Source: Pyramidobacter sp. YE332
Lineage (GTDB): Bacteria > Synergistota > Synergistia > Synergistales > Dethiosulfovibrionaceae
NCBI RefSeq assembly: GCF_033060595.1
Contig: NZ_CP133038.1
Span: forward strand, 1,736,001-1,800,000
Length of the DNA stretch: 64,000 nt
Reading direction: 5' to 3'
Shown here in pieces: positions 42,611 through 52,513 of this stretch. The notes under the pieces are model-generated. The model had not been told where the DNA came from, made no database searches, and worked only from the letters and a program-made list of their open reading frames with translations. Numbering within the stretch: the stretch's first letter is position 1; the number at the start of each line of letters is the position of its first letter. A program made the translations under genes and the position numbers.

Positions 42611-45600
42611 AGGCTGGCGTCTCCTCTCTGTCGCCGAGAAATGAAGCGCTGATCCGCGCTTCCCCTCTTCCAAAGAGCGAGGCAAGATCGTCCTCAAGCG
42701 CTCTGGACGAGGTCACTCTTACATTCGGCAGCGCGATGGCCGCGGTTTCGACGTCGTTATCGACCTTGAGAATAACCGTCTGCCTGCCGCGGTGTTCTTT
42801 CAGCAACGCCAGGAACCTTTTCTGCGGGATCTCCCGCAGAGCGTCCAGCGACAGGCAGATCTCCACATACTCGTGGTCTGACGCGTCATGTTCAAGCGGT
42901 TGAACGTCCGTCGCGATGATCGATCTTTCACCGCGGTCGTCCGGCCGCCCGGTGACAAGGTAAGGCTTGCCCTCGAACAACGTCGGCTTTATTTCAAGCC
43001 ACGACTTTCCGTTGCGCGCTTTGGGGAAACAGATCACCTTGATCTCGTCCTCGCCGTCGTCGATGCTGAAGATTCCCATGGCGTCGCCCCGCTTCGTCAT
43101 TTTTTCCTGCCATCCCGACAGAAGCCCCGCAAAGGTCGGCGTCGTGGTGTCGCTTTTCCAATAAGGAAGGTCGGCGATACGGGCGTTCGCCTTTTGCGCT
43201 GCTAGGGGGCGGAATCCATCGAAAGGGTGTCCCGAGATATACATGCCCAACGCTTCTTTTTCCATTTCCAGCTTTTCGGTCGCGTTCAGGTCGCCAACTT
43301 CGGCGAGCTCCGGCTGATCTTCGGACGTCATATCGCCGAAGAGCGACCCTTGATCGCCCTGCGAATCCCGCCTCGAAGCGACTTCGAACAGGTTGTCCAG
43401 CGACGTCAAAAGCTGCTTCCGGTTCGAGTTCAGGCTGTCGAAGGCGCCGGCCTTGATCAGGCTTTCGATGACGGCTTTGCCGACGCTGTGCTTGTCGACG
43501 CGAACGATGAAATCCCAAAAACCCTTAAAAGGGCCGCCTTCTTCTCTGGCTTTGAAAATCGAGCTCAAGGCCGCTTCCCCGACTTTTGTCACGCCGCCAA
43601 GCCCGAAGCGAATTTCATTCTTCGTCGCCGTAAAATCCGCATAAGACTGATTGATATCCGGCGCCAGAACGTCGATGCCCGAAGCGCGGACCTCGCGCAC
43701 GTACCCGGCCATGACTTCCTTTTTCGCGCCGATCTTGCTGGACAGATACGCCGCCATAAACTCTTTGGGGTAATGTACTTTCAGCCATGCCGTCTGATAG
43801 GTGACGAGGGCATAAGCGGCACTGTGAGACTTGTTGAATCCGTAACCGGCGAATTTCTCGATAATATCGAAGATCTCCGCGGCCTTCTCGGCATCGATGC
43901 CGTTCTTGGCCGCGCCGTTGATGAAGATGCTGCGGTGCTCGTCCATGACGGATTTTTTCTTCTTGCCCATGGCGCGGCGCAGCAGATCTGCGCCTCCCAG
44001 CGTATAGCCCGCAAGCGTCGAAGCGCATTTCATGACCTGCTCCTGATAAAGCACGACCCCGTATGTTTCGTTGAGAACCGGTTCGAGCATCGGATGCAAG
44101 TAATGGACTTCTTCGCCGTGCTTGCAGTTTACGTACTGATCGACCATGCCGCTTTCCAGAGGGCCGGGACGATACAGCGCCAAAATGGCGACGAGATCGG
44201 CAAAGCGGTCGGGCCGCATCTTTTTGATCAGGCGGCGCATCCCCGACGATTCAAGCTGAAATATGCCCAACGTATCCGCGTTTTGCAGCAGCCGATAGAC
44301 TTCGGGGTCGTCGAGCGGCAGACGGTTCAGATCGCCGAGCGTCGTGCCGTTGCGCTTGACGTTGGCAACCGCCTCTTCAAGGATCGACAACGTCTGCAGG
44401 CCGAGAAAATCCATTTTGACAAGGCCGAGACTGGCAACGGGATCCATGGAAAACTGGGTCGCGACCTGCCCTTCTTCGATCTGACGCACCGGAACGAGAT
44501 CCGTCAATGGCTTGGGGGTGATGACCACTCCCGCCGCATGCTGAGAGCAGTGACGCGCCAGCCCTTCCATGCTGCTCGCGGAAGCCAGCAGCTTCGATAT
44601 TTGCGGATCGCTCTTTTCAAGATCCTGCAGGTCCGGCGTCTGTTCCACGGCTTCCTTTATGCTCTTGGCGCCGTCAGGCACCAGATTGGCGACCTTGTTG
44701 ACGTCCGCATAAGGCATTCCCATGGCGCGCCCGACATCCTTGATGGCCTGCTTGGATTTCATGCGGCCGAAAGTGATGATCTGCGAAACGTTTTCCACGC
44801 CATATTTATCAACCACGTACTTGATCAGCCGATCGCGCCCTTTGTCGGAAACGTCAGTATCGATGTCGGGCATGGAGACTCGTTCTGGATTGAGAAACCG
44901 TTCGAAAATCAGGCCAAACTTGAGCGGATCCAGTTCGGTGATCTTCATGGCGTAGGCCACCAGAGACCCGGCCGCAGAGCCGCGTCCGGGGCCGATCGGG
45001 ATGCCGTGGGATTTGCAGGCGCCGATCACGTCCGCGATGATCAGAAAGTAGCCGGGAAATCTCATCTGCTTGATGATTCCCAACTCATAACTCAGACGAT
45101 TTTCGTATTCATCGGGAATCGCTTCGACCCCAAGGCGCTCTTTCAAGCCTTCCCGCGCTTTCTTTCCAAGGTACGTGTCGAGCGTCATCCCTGCCGGGAT
45201 TTCGAACTTGGGCAGTAAATAATCCCCGGTGTTCAGGGCAAAATCGAAGTTGCACCGCTCCGCGATCCGCAGCGTATTCTCCAGGGAGTCGGGAGCTTCG
45301 CTGCCGAAATACCCCCACATCTCCTGCGCGGATCTGAAATAGAAGTCATTCACCTTGAAGGACATGCGCCCAGGATCCGTGATGACCTTTTTCGTGCCGA
45401 CGCACAGCAGCAGTTCGTGCCAGTCGTAATCGCCGCTGTCCAAATAATGGGCGTCGTTCGTCGCAATCAACGGGAAATTGCTCTTTCGCGCCATCTCGAT
45501 GATCAGTTTGTTGACCGCCACCTGCTCAGGGAGTTGATTGGGCATGATCTCCAGAAAGAAATTCTCCGGCCCGAAAATATCACGGTACATCTGGGCGCGT

Positions 45601-46067
45601 TCCAGCGCCCCTTTTTCGTTCCCTTCAAGCAAAAAACGGGGAATTTCGCCGGCCAGACAGGCGGAAGAACAGATCAACCCCCTGCTGTATTGGGCCAGCA
45701 GCTGATGGTCAACGCGCGGCTTGTAGTAAAAACCTCTCGTATTGGCGATCGACACAAGTTTGATCAGGTTGTGATAGCCTTCATCGTTCTCGGCAAGCAG
45801 CAGGAGGTGGTTGTACTTTTTTTCTTTATTGTCGATGCCATCGGGGCTGACATACATTTCACAGCCGATGATCGGCTTGACGCCCGCGCTTTTGCACTGT
45901 TGATAAAATTCGACGGCTCCATACATCACGCCGTGATCGGTCATGGCCACCGCCGGCATTCCCCACTCGGCGCAGCGCTTGGCCAGGTCGGCGCAGCGTA
46001 TGGCGCCATCGAGAAGGCTATATTCGGTATGTACGTGCAGATGAACAAAATTCTTCTCTGCGGGCAT
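42600..46067 (-). CDS. dnaE: DNA polymerase III alpha subunit
   Basis: This is the replicative polymerase (DnaE1 type), 1155 residues. It has an N-terminal PHP domain (HVHTEYSLLDGA), a C-family polymerase core with SMPDIDTDVSDKGRD and VKMDFLGL supplying the catalytic aspartates, and a helix-hairpin-helix region. An OB-fold (TFAGLLSGWQEKMTKRGD) and a tau-binding tail follow. In the first catalytic motif most relatives read PDxDxDF; here it is PDIDTDV, but both aspartates are kept. It follows dnaX by 17 bases and overlaps pyk. Confidence 0.96.
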   Translation of the reverse strand: MPAEKNFVHLHVHTEYSLLDGAIRCADLAKRCAEWGMPAVAMTDHGVMYGAVEFYQQCKSAGVKPIIGCEMYVSPDGIDNKEKKYNHLLLLAENDEGYHNLIKLVSIANTRGFYYKPRVDHQLLAQYSRGLICSSACLAGEIPRFLLEGNEKGALERAQMYRDIFGPENFFLEIMPNQLPEQVAVNKLIIEMARKSNFPLIATNDAHYLDSGDYDWHELLLCVGTKKVITDPGRMSFKVNDFYFRSAQEMWGYFGSEAPDSLENTLRIAERCNFDFALNTGDYLLPKFEIPAGMTLDTYLGKKAREGLKERLGVEAIPDEYENRLSYELGIIKQMRFPGYFLIIADVIGACKSHGIPIGPGRGSAAGSLVAYAMKITELDPLKFGLIFERFLNPERVSMPDIDTDVSDKGRDRLIKYVVDKYGVENVSQIITFGRMKSKQAIKDVGRAMGMPYADVNKVANLVPDGAKSIKEAVEQTPDLQDLEKSDPQISKLLASASSMEGLARHCSQHAAGVVITPKPLTDLVPVRQIEEGQVATQFSMDPVASLGLVKMDFLGLQTLSILEEAVANVKRNGTTLGDLNRLPLDDPEVYRLLQNADTLGIFQLESSGMRRLIKKMRPDRFADLVAILALYRPGPLESGMVDQYVNCKHGEEVHYLHPMLEPVLNETYGVVLYQEQVMKCASTLAGYTLGGADLLRRAMGKKKKSVMDEHRSIFINGAAKNGIDAEKAAEIFDIIEKFAGYGFNKSHSAAYALVTYQTAWLKVHYPKEFMAAYLSSKIGAKKEVMAGYVREVRASGIDVLAPDINQSYADFTATKNEIRFGLGGVTKVGEAALSSIFKAREEGGPFKGFWDFIVRVDKHSVGKAVIESLIKAGAFDSLNSNRKQLLTSLDNLFEVASRRDSQGDQGSLFGDMTSEDQPELAEVGDLNATEKLEMEKEALGMYISGHPFDGFRPLAAQKANARIADLPYWKSDTTTPTFAGLLSGWQEKMTKRGDAMGIFSIDDGEDEIKVICFPKARNGKSWLEIKPTLFEGKPYLVTGRPDDRGERSIIATDVQPLEHDASDHEYVEICLSLDALREIPQKRFLALLKEHRGRQTVILKVDNDVETAAIALPNVRVTSSRALEDDLASLFGRGEARISASFLGDREETPAYGA

Positions 46068-46084
46068 AAAGATCTCCTTTCATG

Positions 46085-48037
46085 TCATACAAACACGTTC
46101 GAACGCCCGGCTTTCCGCTTCTCAGGAATCATTCCCGTCGGGGGCGTCGTCGGTCTTTTCGTTGGGACGACAGTACAGCAGATCTCCATCCATGAAAGTT
46201 CCCCGCAGATACTCCGCAAGCGTACTGTTCCTCGAAGGAGAAGGGGCTGCTTTGTCGGGACGAGATTCTTTTTCTCAAGACGCTCCGAAGCGGCCGTTTC
46301 CGCGTCATGGCGCAGAAAATCCGCATACGGCGAGTCCTTCCCGGGCTGATCCTCCGCGAGCGCCAGCTGCAGAGGCGCATTCTCGGGGACAGAACCCGCA
46401 TCGAGATGATCGAAACGCTCGACGCGGCTTCCACATTGGAGTTTTATGGACTGAATCGCCAGATCGTCCAGCCGCAGGACCGACTGAGCCGCTTTGGCCA
46501 TGCGCTCGCTGTTCAGCGTCTCGTATGCCTGAACGTCGTCTTCGTTCAGGAGGACGCCCAATTCCCGTCTCTCCCGGTCATACACGATATCCGCAAGACA
46601 TAACGGCACCGCGACGTTGGGGTGTTTTTCCACGGCGGAAAGAAGAGCGTCTTTCACGTTATTGTGAAGAGGGACCGGACTGCCGATGCTCTCCGCAGGA
46701 GGGGCCTCCGCCGCAGAAGGGGAACCGCCGCTCTCCGCGTCGGCGGCTTTTTCGCAAGACGGTATCCCTGTTTCAGGGGCGGTCTGGATCTTCTGCGCCG
46801 CCGAGGCCGCGCTCTCCGACGGACCGTTCCGTGCCGGAGCGAACGCGGGAACGACCGTATCGCGCGCGTCGCTTCGAAGCCGCGCCGCGCGTCCCCCAGA
46901 AGAGACCGCCGTCGCCGACGAGACAGTCTTTCCATCCGGCGGCACTTCAGAGGCGGCGCTCTTCAGAGTCCAGCTGACCAACAGCCCGCACAGAACATCG
47001 ATCGAAAGTCCGCGTCGGACCTGAGGCAAGAGAGAAGCAATCCGCGCCATTAATTCTTCAAGGTGCGGCAAAGGCAGAAAATCTTTCTCCTGCGCCAGCC
47101 ACTGACGCTCTTCTTCCGAAAGCGCCAAGGCGCGCAGGATCTTCTCGCCCCAGCGCTTTTGCAGCCACAAATTCCGTACGCACACAAACAGCACCGACAG
47201 GAAGCGTTCAGGCTCCGCGCCCGAACGGAAGAGTCCTTCCAAAACGGGGAGCGAATTCTCCGGCGCTGCATGACTGCCGGACAGCCATTGACGGATCGAG
47301 GACGAACTGCCGCCCCCCAAAAGTTTATCCACCGTCTCCCGCGTCACGCTGCCGGAGCCTAAAGCGATCGCCTGCTCCATCAGGGACAGCGCATCGCGCA
47401 TGCCGCCTTCCGAATTACGGGCGATCTCCCACAGCGCTTCATCCCGGGCATCGAGATTCTCCGCTTCCGCAACCTGCTGCAAACGATTGACGATCTGTTC
47501 CAACGTCATGCCGTGGAACGGAATATGCTGACAGCGGGAACGGATCGTCACGGGCACTTTGTGAGGGGCCGTCGTTGCCAGAACGAATATCACGCGTTCA
47601 GGGGGTTCTTCGAGCGTCTTCAGAAGCGCGTTGAAAGCGCTGATCGACAGCATGTGGACTTCGTCGATGATGTAAACTTTATACGGGCAAGTAAACGACG
47701 CCAGAGCGACGTGTTCTTTGAGATTGCGAATCTCGTCGACGCTGTTGTTGGAAGCGCCGTCTATCTCAATGACGTCAAGACAGCTCCCCTCGCGGATGGC
47801 CCGGCACGTTTCGCATTCATTGCAAGGCTCGGCCCCCGTTCTGTGCGGGCAGTTTGCCGCCTTTGCAAAGAGACGCGCCACGGTGGTTTTTCCACAGCCT
47901 CTCGGGCCGGAAAAAAGATAGGCATGACCTATCGCGCCGCTTTCGATAGCGCGTGTGATCACGCCGATTGCCGCGGACTGGCCGACGACGTCGGAGAACT
48001 TTTGCGGTCTGTACCGCCGATAGAGGGATATATACAC
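46085..48037 (-). CDS. dnaX: DNA polymerase III gamma/tau subunit, with possible -1 frameshift end
   Basis: This is the clamp-loader ATPase. It has Walker A GPRGCGKTT, four zinc-binding cysteines (CPHRTGAEPCNECETC), Walker B YIIDEVHML and the SRC arginine finger region. A low-complexity alanine/serine/proline linker covers about residues 365-450, and a tau-like C-terminal domain follows. I chose the GTG at 48037 (VYISLYRRYRP), 7 bases after GGAGGT. The uninterrupted frame gives 650 residues, but its last 60 read poorly. A -1 shift at GAGAAAAAGAA (46276-46266) gives a 638-residue protein with a natural acidic end (LAEYLRGTFMDGDLLYCRP) stopping at 46122. M48 protease lies upstream and dnaE downstream. 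Confidence 0.93.
   Translation of the reverse strand: MYISLYRRYRPQKFSDVVGQSAAIGVITRAIESGAIGHAYLFSGPRGCGKTTVARLFAKAANCPHRTGAEPCNECETCRAIREGSCLDVIEIDGASNNSVDEIRNLKEHVALASFTCPYKVYIIDEVHMLSISAFNALLKTLEEPPERVIFVLATTAPHKVPVTIRSRCQHIPFHGMTLEQIVNRLQQVAEAENLDARDEALWEIARNSEGGMRDALSLMEQAIALGSGSVTRETVDKLLGGGSSSSIRQWLSGSHAAPENSLPVLEGLFRSGAEPERFLSVLFVCVRNLWLQKRWGEKILRALALSEEERQWLAQEKDFLPLPHLEELMARIASLLPQVRRGLSIDVLCGLLVSWTLKSAASEVPPDGKTVSSATAVSSGGRAARLRSDARDTVVPAFAPARNGPSESAASAAQKIQTAPETGIPSCEKAADAESGGSPSAAEAPPAESIGSPVPLHNNVKDALLSAVEKHPNVAVPLCLADIVYDRERRELGVLLNEDDVQAYETLNSERMAKAAQSVLRLDDLAIQSIKLQCGSRVERFDHLDAGSVPENAPLQLALAEDQPGKDSPYADFLRHDAETAASERLEKKNLVPTKQPLLLRGTVRLRSICGELSWMEICCTVVPTKRPTTPPTGMIPEKRKAGRSNVFV
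46266..46290 (-). promoter_or_regulatory. Candidate -1 ribosomal frameshift site in dnaX
   Basis: In the dnaX frame the codons are GAG AAA AAG AAT. Slipping back one base on the A-rich run yields GAA TCT CGT. An SD-like GGAG lies 8-9 bases before the run, the arrangement that stimulates frameshifting in E. coli dnaX. A clear downstream stem was not found by eye. Confidence 0.45.
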
Positions 48038-48110
48038 TTTCCTACCTCCAGAATGGGCCACGTTATATGAGTACTTTACAAGACATCTGTACGATCGCTC
48101 CCCATTCGCC

Positions 48111-49235
48111 TTACAGATTGTAATTCGCCATCGGATGCTTCTTTCTCGCTTCCGTCAAGGCCTTTACGAGCTGTAAACGAACGTGCCCCAAAGAATCTGC
48201 TCCTTCGGGCAAGGGTTCCCGTAAAACGCAGCTCACCCCGATATAGACCGCCGACGGACGGCCGCCAGCCTCGTCGACGCGAATATCATAGACGGGGGTC
48301 TCCATTTGCAGAGCCCGCCGCAGAACCATCCGCGCCTCCTCAAAGAGCTGCCTGGATTCGGAAGAGGCCGGGGCCTGCACGATCACCGTATCGTCGACTC
48401 TCAGCACAAGCCTGTTCTCCTCCTCGCTGAGCCGAGGGATCAGCAGTTTGAGGACGTTTTTGCGCTGAATTCTATGCCCTCTGCTTTCGACAGCGCCGGC
48501 GATGTAACGGGTACGTTCTGAGATCTTGGGGTGGTCGCGATAAACGCCGGGATCGACCCAGGGCTGCTTCAACTCTTCCGCGGCAAGACTTTCCATGACC
48601 GTGACGCCGGCGGACAGGTCATATCCCGCATTTTCGGAGATGGTCACCGCGCCGAGGTCAGCTTCCTGTTCAAGATCCCGGCTGTAAGCGTTCGAAACGG
48701 CAACGGCCGCCACATTGGAAAGGACCATCGCGGCGCCCGCCCCCCGCGAAGCGACGGCGATCGCCAGAGCCGCAAGCGAGAGCTTCTGGTTTCGCTCCAT
48801 TTGGATGATCCCATGTTTCCCGTCGGCATGACTCAACTCATGAGCCATGACGAAAGCGAGCTCTGCATCGGACCTGACGAAATCTATCAGCCCCGTCGTG
48901 ACATAGATATTGCCGCCGGGGATACAGAACGCATTCGGCGATTTTTCTTTCACGACATGGACGTTGTATGGAAGCGGGCGTTTCACCCAGGGCGTCAAAC
49001 GATTAAAAATGCCTCTCACGCGAGCCGTCACAAGAGGATCTTCGACAAATTCCATGTTTTTGGCAATCTCTTCGGCAACCCGCGCGCCAATGGCAACTTC
49101 CCGCTTCACGGAAGCTTCGATCCCCGACTCCTTTTTCTTGCGCGCAGAGGCCGGCTCCGTGCAGCCGCAGACAAGCAGGCCGCACAGCAAAAAAACGAAT
49201 ATGCAGAAACGTTGGCTTTTTCTGTGGCTGAACAC
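48111..49235 (-). CDS. M48-family zinc metalloprotease, lipoprotein
   Basis: The 374-residue protein has a lipoprotein signal (FLLCGLLVCGC, lipid cysteine near residue 25) and the catalytic motif VMAHELSHADGKHG with two zinc histidines. A third ligand region is DLEQEADLGAV. It resembles the BepA/LoiP group of M48 peptidases that work in the periplasm on outer-membrane proteins, which would suit a diderm cell. About 120 residues follow the peptidase domain. It lies 74 bases upstream of dnaX; whether it shares a transcript is unclear. Confidence 0.88.
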   Translation of the reverse strand: MFSHRKSQRFCIFVFLLCGLLVCGCTEPASARKKKESGIEASVKREVAIGARVAEEIAKNMEFVEDPLVTARVRGIFNRLTPWVKRPLPYNVHVVKEKSPNAFCIPGGNIYVTTGLIDFVRSDAELAFVMAHELSHADGKHGIIQMERNQKLSLAALAIAVASRGAGAAMVLSNVAAVAVSNAYSRDLEQEADLGAVTISENAGYDLSAGVTVMESLAAEELKQPWVDPGVYRDHPKISERTRYIAGAVESRGHRIQRKNVLKLLIPRLSEEENRLVLRVDDTVIVQAPASSESRQLFEEARMVLRRALQMETPVYDIRVDEAGGRPSAVYIGVSCVLREPLPEGADSLGHVRLQLVKALTEARKKHPMANYNL

Positions 49236-49357
49236 GGATCATCCCTCTTTTCTTTCAGACAGAGTTCTCCATGCCGGTCTCCGCAGGAGCTCCCCACGGG
49301 AGGATTTGCTTCGCTTCGAAACCCTGCGCCGCCGATGTCTTTAATCGATGCCGAGCC

Positions 49358-50292
49358 TTAATCCAGCTTTTCCAGCATCACTTTATCAAGATACGACTCT
49401 ATCGACACGCGCCCTTTCACGTTTCTGTCCACGTGGGTAGAGCTCTCAATCGCGCAAGCCATGGAGAAGCGAATCGAATCTTCCGTATCCATCCCTTCGG
49501 CATCCGCGATCACCATCCCGGTGACGAGAGCATCCCGCGCTGTAAACAGAAAGGCCTGGGTCTTGTCCCGCGTCATCTTCGCGAGATACGTTCCATGAGA
49601 AGTGGCAAAGACATCGCCGTAAACCTGATACGAGACCACGCCCCAGGGGATCCCCATCTCATGCACTTTGTGCGCGGCCTCGACGTAAGCCTCAAGAGAG
49701 TCCACCGGCCGGCCGGCCAGATGCTCGATCTGCGTATCGGGAACTTTCGCCATGCGGGGCTGCGTCTCCAGAGCCATCAGAAACGGAGAACCATAGGCGT
49801 CAATGTACACCGGCAAGCCCGCTTCCTTGGCCATCAGCGAAAGTTCCTTGTAGGTTTCTTTCGGCATTCCCGCCGGGAGGGAGCCGCCGATAACGACCGC
49901 TGACGCTCTGTTGATCATGCGCTTGTAATTCATGAGAAACCTTTTGCGCGCCTCGTCGTCGACCAGAGGGCCTTTTTCGTAAATGCTCGTCCCCTCATCG
50001 GGATTTTTCAGGGAAAGATAAACATTCGTACGCGTCTCTCCCTGGATATGCACAAAGTTCGTCGTTACATTTGCCCGGCGCAGCGCGTCGCGAATGTATT
50101 CGCCGTTGAAACCGGCCAGGAACCCCATTGCCACGGCACTGTAACCCAATTGCGTCAGCATCAGAGCAACGTTGATGCCTCGCCCCCCGGCATCCTGAGG
50201 GTAGAATTCGCCCGCGACCAGCTGCCTAAAACAATCTCGTCAAGCAGATATTCTTCATCCACCGAAGGGTTCAGCGTTACAGTCACTATCAT
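49358..50292 (-). pseudogene. PfkB-family sugar kinase (1-phosphofructokinase-like), frameshifted
   Basis: An ATG at 50292 after GGAGGAATTACG reads MIVTVTLNPSVDEEYLLDEIVLG, the start of a FruK/LacC-type kinase, then loses frame at about 50222-50229. One frame away it continues as LVAGEFYPQDAGGRGINVA and runs cleanly to 49358. A single-base deletion in GTTTTAGGCAGC explains it; a sequencing error is equally possible. The substrate motif GGRGINVA is normal. The usual GAGD/GSGD loop near the C-terminus reads TARD (FTARDALVTG), with the catalytic aspartate kept but the glycines lost. Family members phosphorylate fructose-1-phosphate or tagatose-6-phosphate. Confidence 0.75.
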
Positions 50293-50910
50293 CGTAATTC
50301 CTCCATTTGAGAAAGCCACGTCAAAAATTTTTATACAGGGGATCCATTCTGATTCTCAGCCAAAAGGTTGAATCGCAGCCGCACAGCAAGCTCTCCAGAG
50401 CGCGCAGCAATCGAATACGCTTGGGCGGCCGGATTCTCTCGGGATGTCGTCGGTTCGCCGTGAGTCCGTCCCATTAAGAACCGGCATCAATCACAGACAA
50501 GGAGAAACGATCTCTTCGGAAAAACACTCCATGCTAAATCATACCACGTTTTATAGGCACTGAAATAGTTTTACAGTTTTCTTCAACATGACAATTTCTT
50601 TCACGAAAAAATCGACACATGACAGGCAAAAGCCTGGCGACAAAAAGGCAAAAGAGCACTGCGAATCGAACAAAAGAGCCTGTCTCTTCTCTCGTTTTTT
50701 ACGAGTTTCGAGACAGGCTCATATCGTTCCCTTGTTTTCTTTTCTATGCCACTAAGAGTACAATAAAACCAGCTTCAGAAAAAGGAGTTGAAAACAACGG
50801 GAAGCGAAGCGGGGAGACATTTAAAGAATGCGCTTCCTCCATGTGGATTGAATGGCAGGCTCGCCGTGACAAACAACGGTATCAACTTATCACAAAGGAG
50901 CGGATCGAAG
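50293..50910. other. 618-base gene-free stretch with one strong hairpin
   Basis: No ORF with a ribosome site is visible. At 50676-50720 a two-part hairpin (GAGCCTGTCTC pairs with GAGACAGGCTC; CTCGT with ACGAG inside) is followed on the minus strand by CTCTTTTG, so it may end antisense transcription from lplA. Short similarity to the last bases of the window (GAGACAG-CTCTTT) is visible. The rest is AT-rich leader for the gene at 50911. Confidence 0.5.
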
Positions 50911-51489
50911 ATGCGCGTATATTGTCTTGGAGACAGCATGACCTACGGCTTCGGGGTCTCCCGCCGCGAAGCCTGGCCTGCCCTTGTCGGCGCGGCGACC
51001 GGTCATGAGATGATCAACGGAGGGGTCAACGGCGACACTACGTCGGGCATGCTTGCGAGGTTTTGCGTCGACGTTCCCCGGATCAAGCCGGACGTCGCGA
51101 TCCTTATGGGAGGCTGCAACGACATTTTTCTGACGGGAAGCGACAGTACGGCACGGTGCAATATGGGGTCGTTGGTCCAGCAGGCATTATCCCGCGCGAT
51201 TACCCCCGTAATCGGCTTTCCTGTTCCTTTCGAGCCCAGCTTGGTACGGGACGACTGGTCTCTTCTGACGGATTTCCGCTCGGCAGCAGAGATCCTGCGC
51301 CAGTATGTCGTATGGCTGCGTCGTTATGCCGAAGTTTTTCGGGTCCCGTTCGTGGATTTCTGGGGGTTGTTCGCGCAAATGCCAGATCCTCGGAGAACTT
51401 CATTCTACCTCGATGGCCTCCATCTGACCGCCCAAGGACATAAAATGATGGCCCATCTGATGGCCGAGGAGCTGAAAAAACTGGTCTGA
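50911..51489 (+). CDS. SGNH/GDSL-type esterase
   Basis: The 192-residue hydrolase has all four SGNH blocks: GDSMTYGFG (serine), GGVNGDTTSGM (glycine), MGGCNDIF (asparagine) and the C-terminal YLDGLHLTAQGH (aspartate and histidine). There is no signal peptide, so it is cytosolic. Substrates of this class are acyl esters or thioesters, which cannot be told from sequence. The ATG at 50911 follows AAAGGAG at 10 bases. It is convergent with lplA, with 25 bases between the stops. Confidence 0.88.
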   Translation: MRVYCLGDSMTYGFGVSRREAWPALVGAATGHEMINGGVNGDTTSGMLARFCVDVPRIKPDVAILMGGCNDIFLTGSDSTARCNMGSLVQQALSRAITPVIGFPVPFEPSLVRDDWSLLTDFRSAAEILRQYVVWLRRYAEVFRVPFVDFWGLFAQMPDPRRTSFYLDGLHLTAQGHKMMAHLMAEELKKLV

Positions 51490-51514
51490 CTTTCGCCGCT
51501 GCCGTCTCGCCAGG

Positions 51515-52513
51515 TCATTCAGAGAGAAAAGCCCGAAGCTGAGAGGGAGCCACGCCGATAAAGCTGCCTTTGAGGAGCTCGTCGGGCAGAATCTTCTCAA
51601 GCCCCTCAAAAGGATAGGGACGCCCTCGTAAAAGCAGCTCAATCTTTTCCGTGCCAAGATAGCTGAAAAAGTCGCCGTAAAAACGGCAGTTCTCCACGAC
51701 GCCGTCCATCACCGACAGACAGAACTGCACGGTTCCGCCGGGAAAACGCCGTTTGTCCATAAAATCGAACTCCGGAGAAGCCCCCCAGTTCCAGTCCCAA
51801 CGGGAGTATTTTTGAGCGAAAAGTTCTTCCGCTTTCTCTGCTTCGTCGTTCGAAGGCGTTCTGACCGTTTCAGCCCGATAAAAGGAGATCAGCTCGTCGG
51901 CAAAGCCTGATTGAAATTCTTCCATGGCAACGGGATTTTTCAGACAGGGCAAAAGGTTCGTCACGCGGCTGCGTACGGATTTCAAGCCCTTGGACCGAAA
52001 TTTTTCAGGATCCACCCTCAAGGAGTCCGCGACGTCCTCCAGCCTAGAATCAAAGAGGATCGTGCCGTGATGGAGCATCACGCCGCCGCCTGAATGCTGC
52101 GCCACGCCGGAGAATTTGCGTCCCTCGAGGGTCACGTCATTTCGGCCCGTACGCTCTGCCCTGACTCCCAGCGACGCAAGATAATCAAGCAGAGGTATCG
52201 AAAAAGAGTGGACGTCCAGTATGGCCGCGTCTTCGGTGGGAAGAATGACCGTGTAATTGAGGTTTCCCCGATCGTGGTAAACGGCTCCGCCGCCCGTAAT
52301 ACGACGTACCACGAAGACATTCCGTTCCTGGGTGAATTTCCGGTTCACCTCTTCGGCCGTATTTTGAAAACGCCCCACCACCACCGTGGGATCGTTGCTC
52401 CAGAGCATCAGAAAACCTTCCTTGTCGCTCTGCGCCTTCAGAAAAAGGCTTTCCTCCAAGGCCAGATTGTACCGGGGATCGTGATTGTCGTTCAATATAT
52501 AGGTGAAATTCAT
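51515..52513 (-). CDS. lplA: Lipoate-protein ligase A
   Basis: LplA activates lipoate with ATP and attaches it to lysines of lipoyl domains. The 332-residue protein has the family motifs RRITGGGAVYHDRGNLNYT and KFSGVAQ, and a C-terminal accessory domain as in E. coli LplA. The ATG at 52513 starts MNFTYILNDNHDPRYNLALEE. It lies downstream of the dehydrogenase genes, which encode two lipoyl domains, so it most likely lipoylates E2 and E3 of that complex. Repeat elements separate it from the E3 gene, so it may have its own promoter. Confidence 0.93.
   Translation of the reverse strand: MNFTYILNDNHDPRYNLALEESLFLKAQSDKEGFLMLWSNDPTVVVGRFQNTAEEVNRKFTQERNVFVVRRITGGGAVYHDRGNLNYTVILPTEDAAILDVHSFSIPLLDYLASLGVRAERTGRNDVTLEGRKFSGVAQHSGGGVMLHHGTILFDSRLEDVADSLRVDPEKFRSKGLKSVRSRVTNLLPCLKNPVAMEEFQSGFADELISFYRAETVRTPSNDEAEKAEELFAQKYSRWDWNWGASPEFDFMDKRRFPGGTVQFCLSVMDGVVENCRFYGDFFSYLGTEKIELLLRGRPYPFEGLEKILPDELLKGSFIGVAPSQLRAFLSE

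Noticed and set aside
43227-45218. 663-codon plus-strand frame opposite dnaE, and similar long mirror frames opposite pmm, ggt, glmS, glmM and nucleoside kinase
   Set aside because: They are shadows caused by high GC and codon bias in the real genes; none has family motifs or ribosome sites.
46129-46434. Third-frame minus-strand ORF over the dnaX 3' end
   Set aside because: Arginine/serine-rich composition typical of a shadow frame; the -1 frame gives the natural ending.
50380-50470. A possible fourth, diverged copy of the branched-hairpin repeat
   Set aside because: Only scattered words match and neither stem can be formed convincingly.
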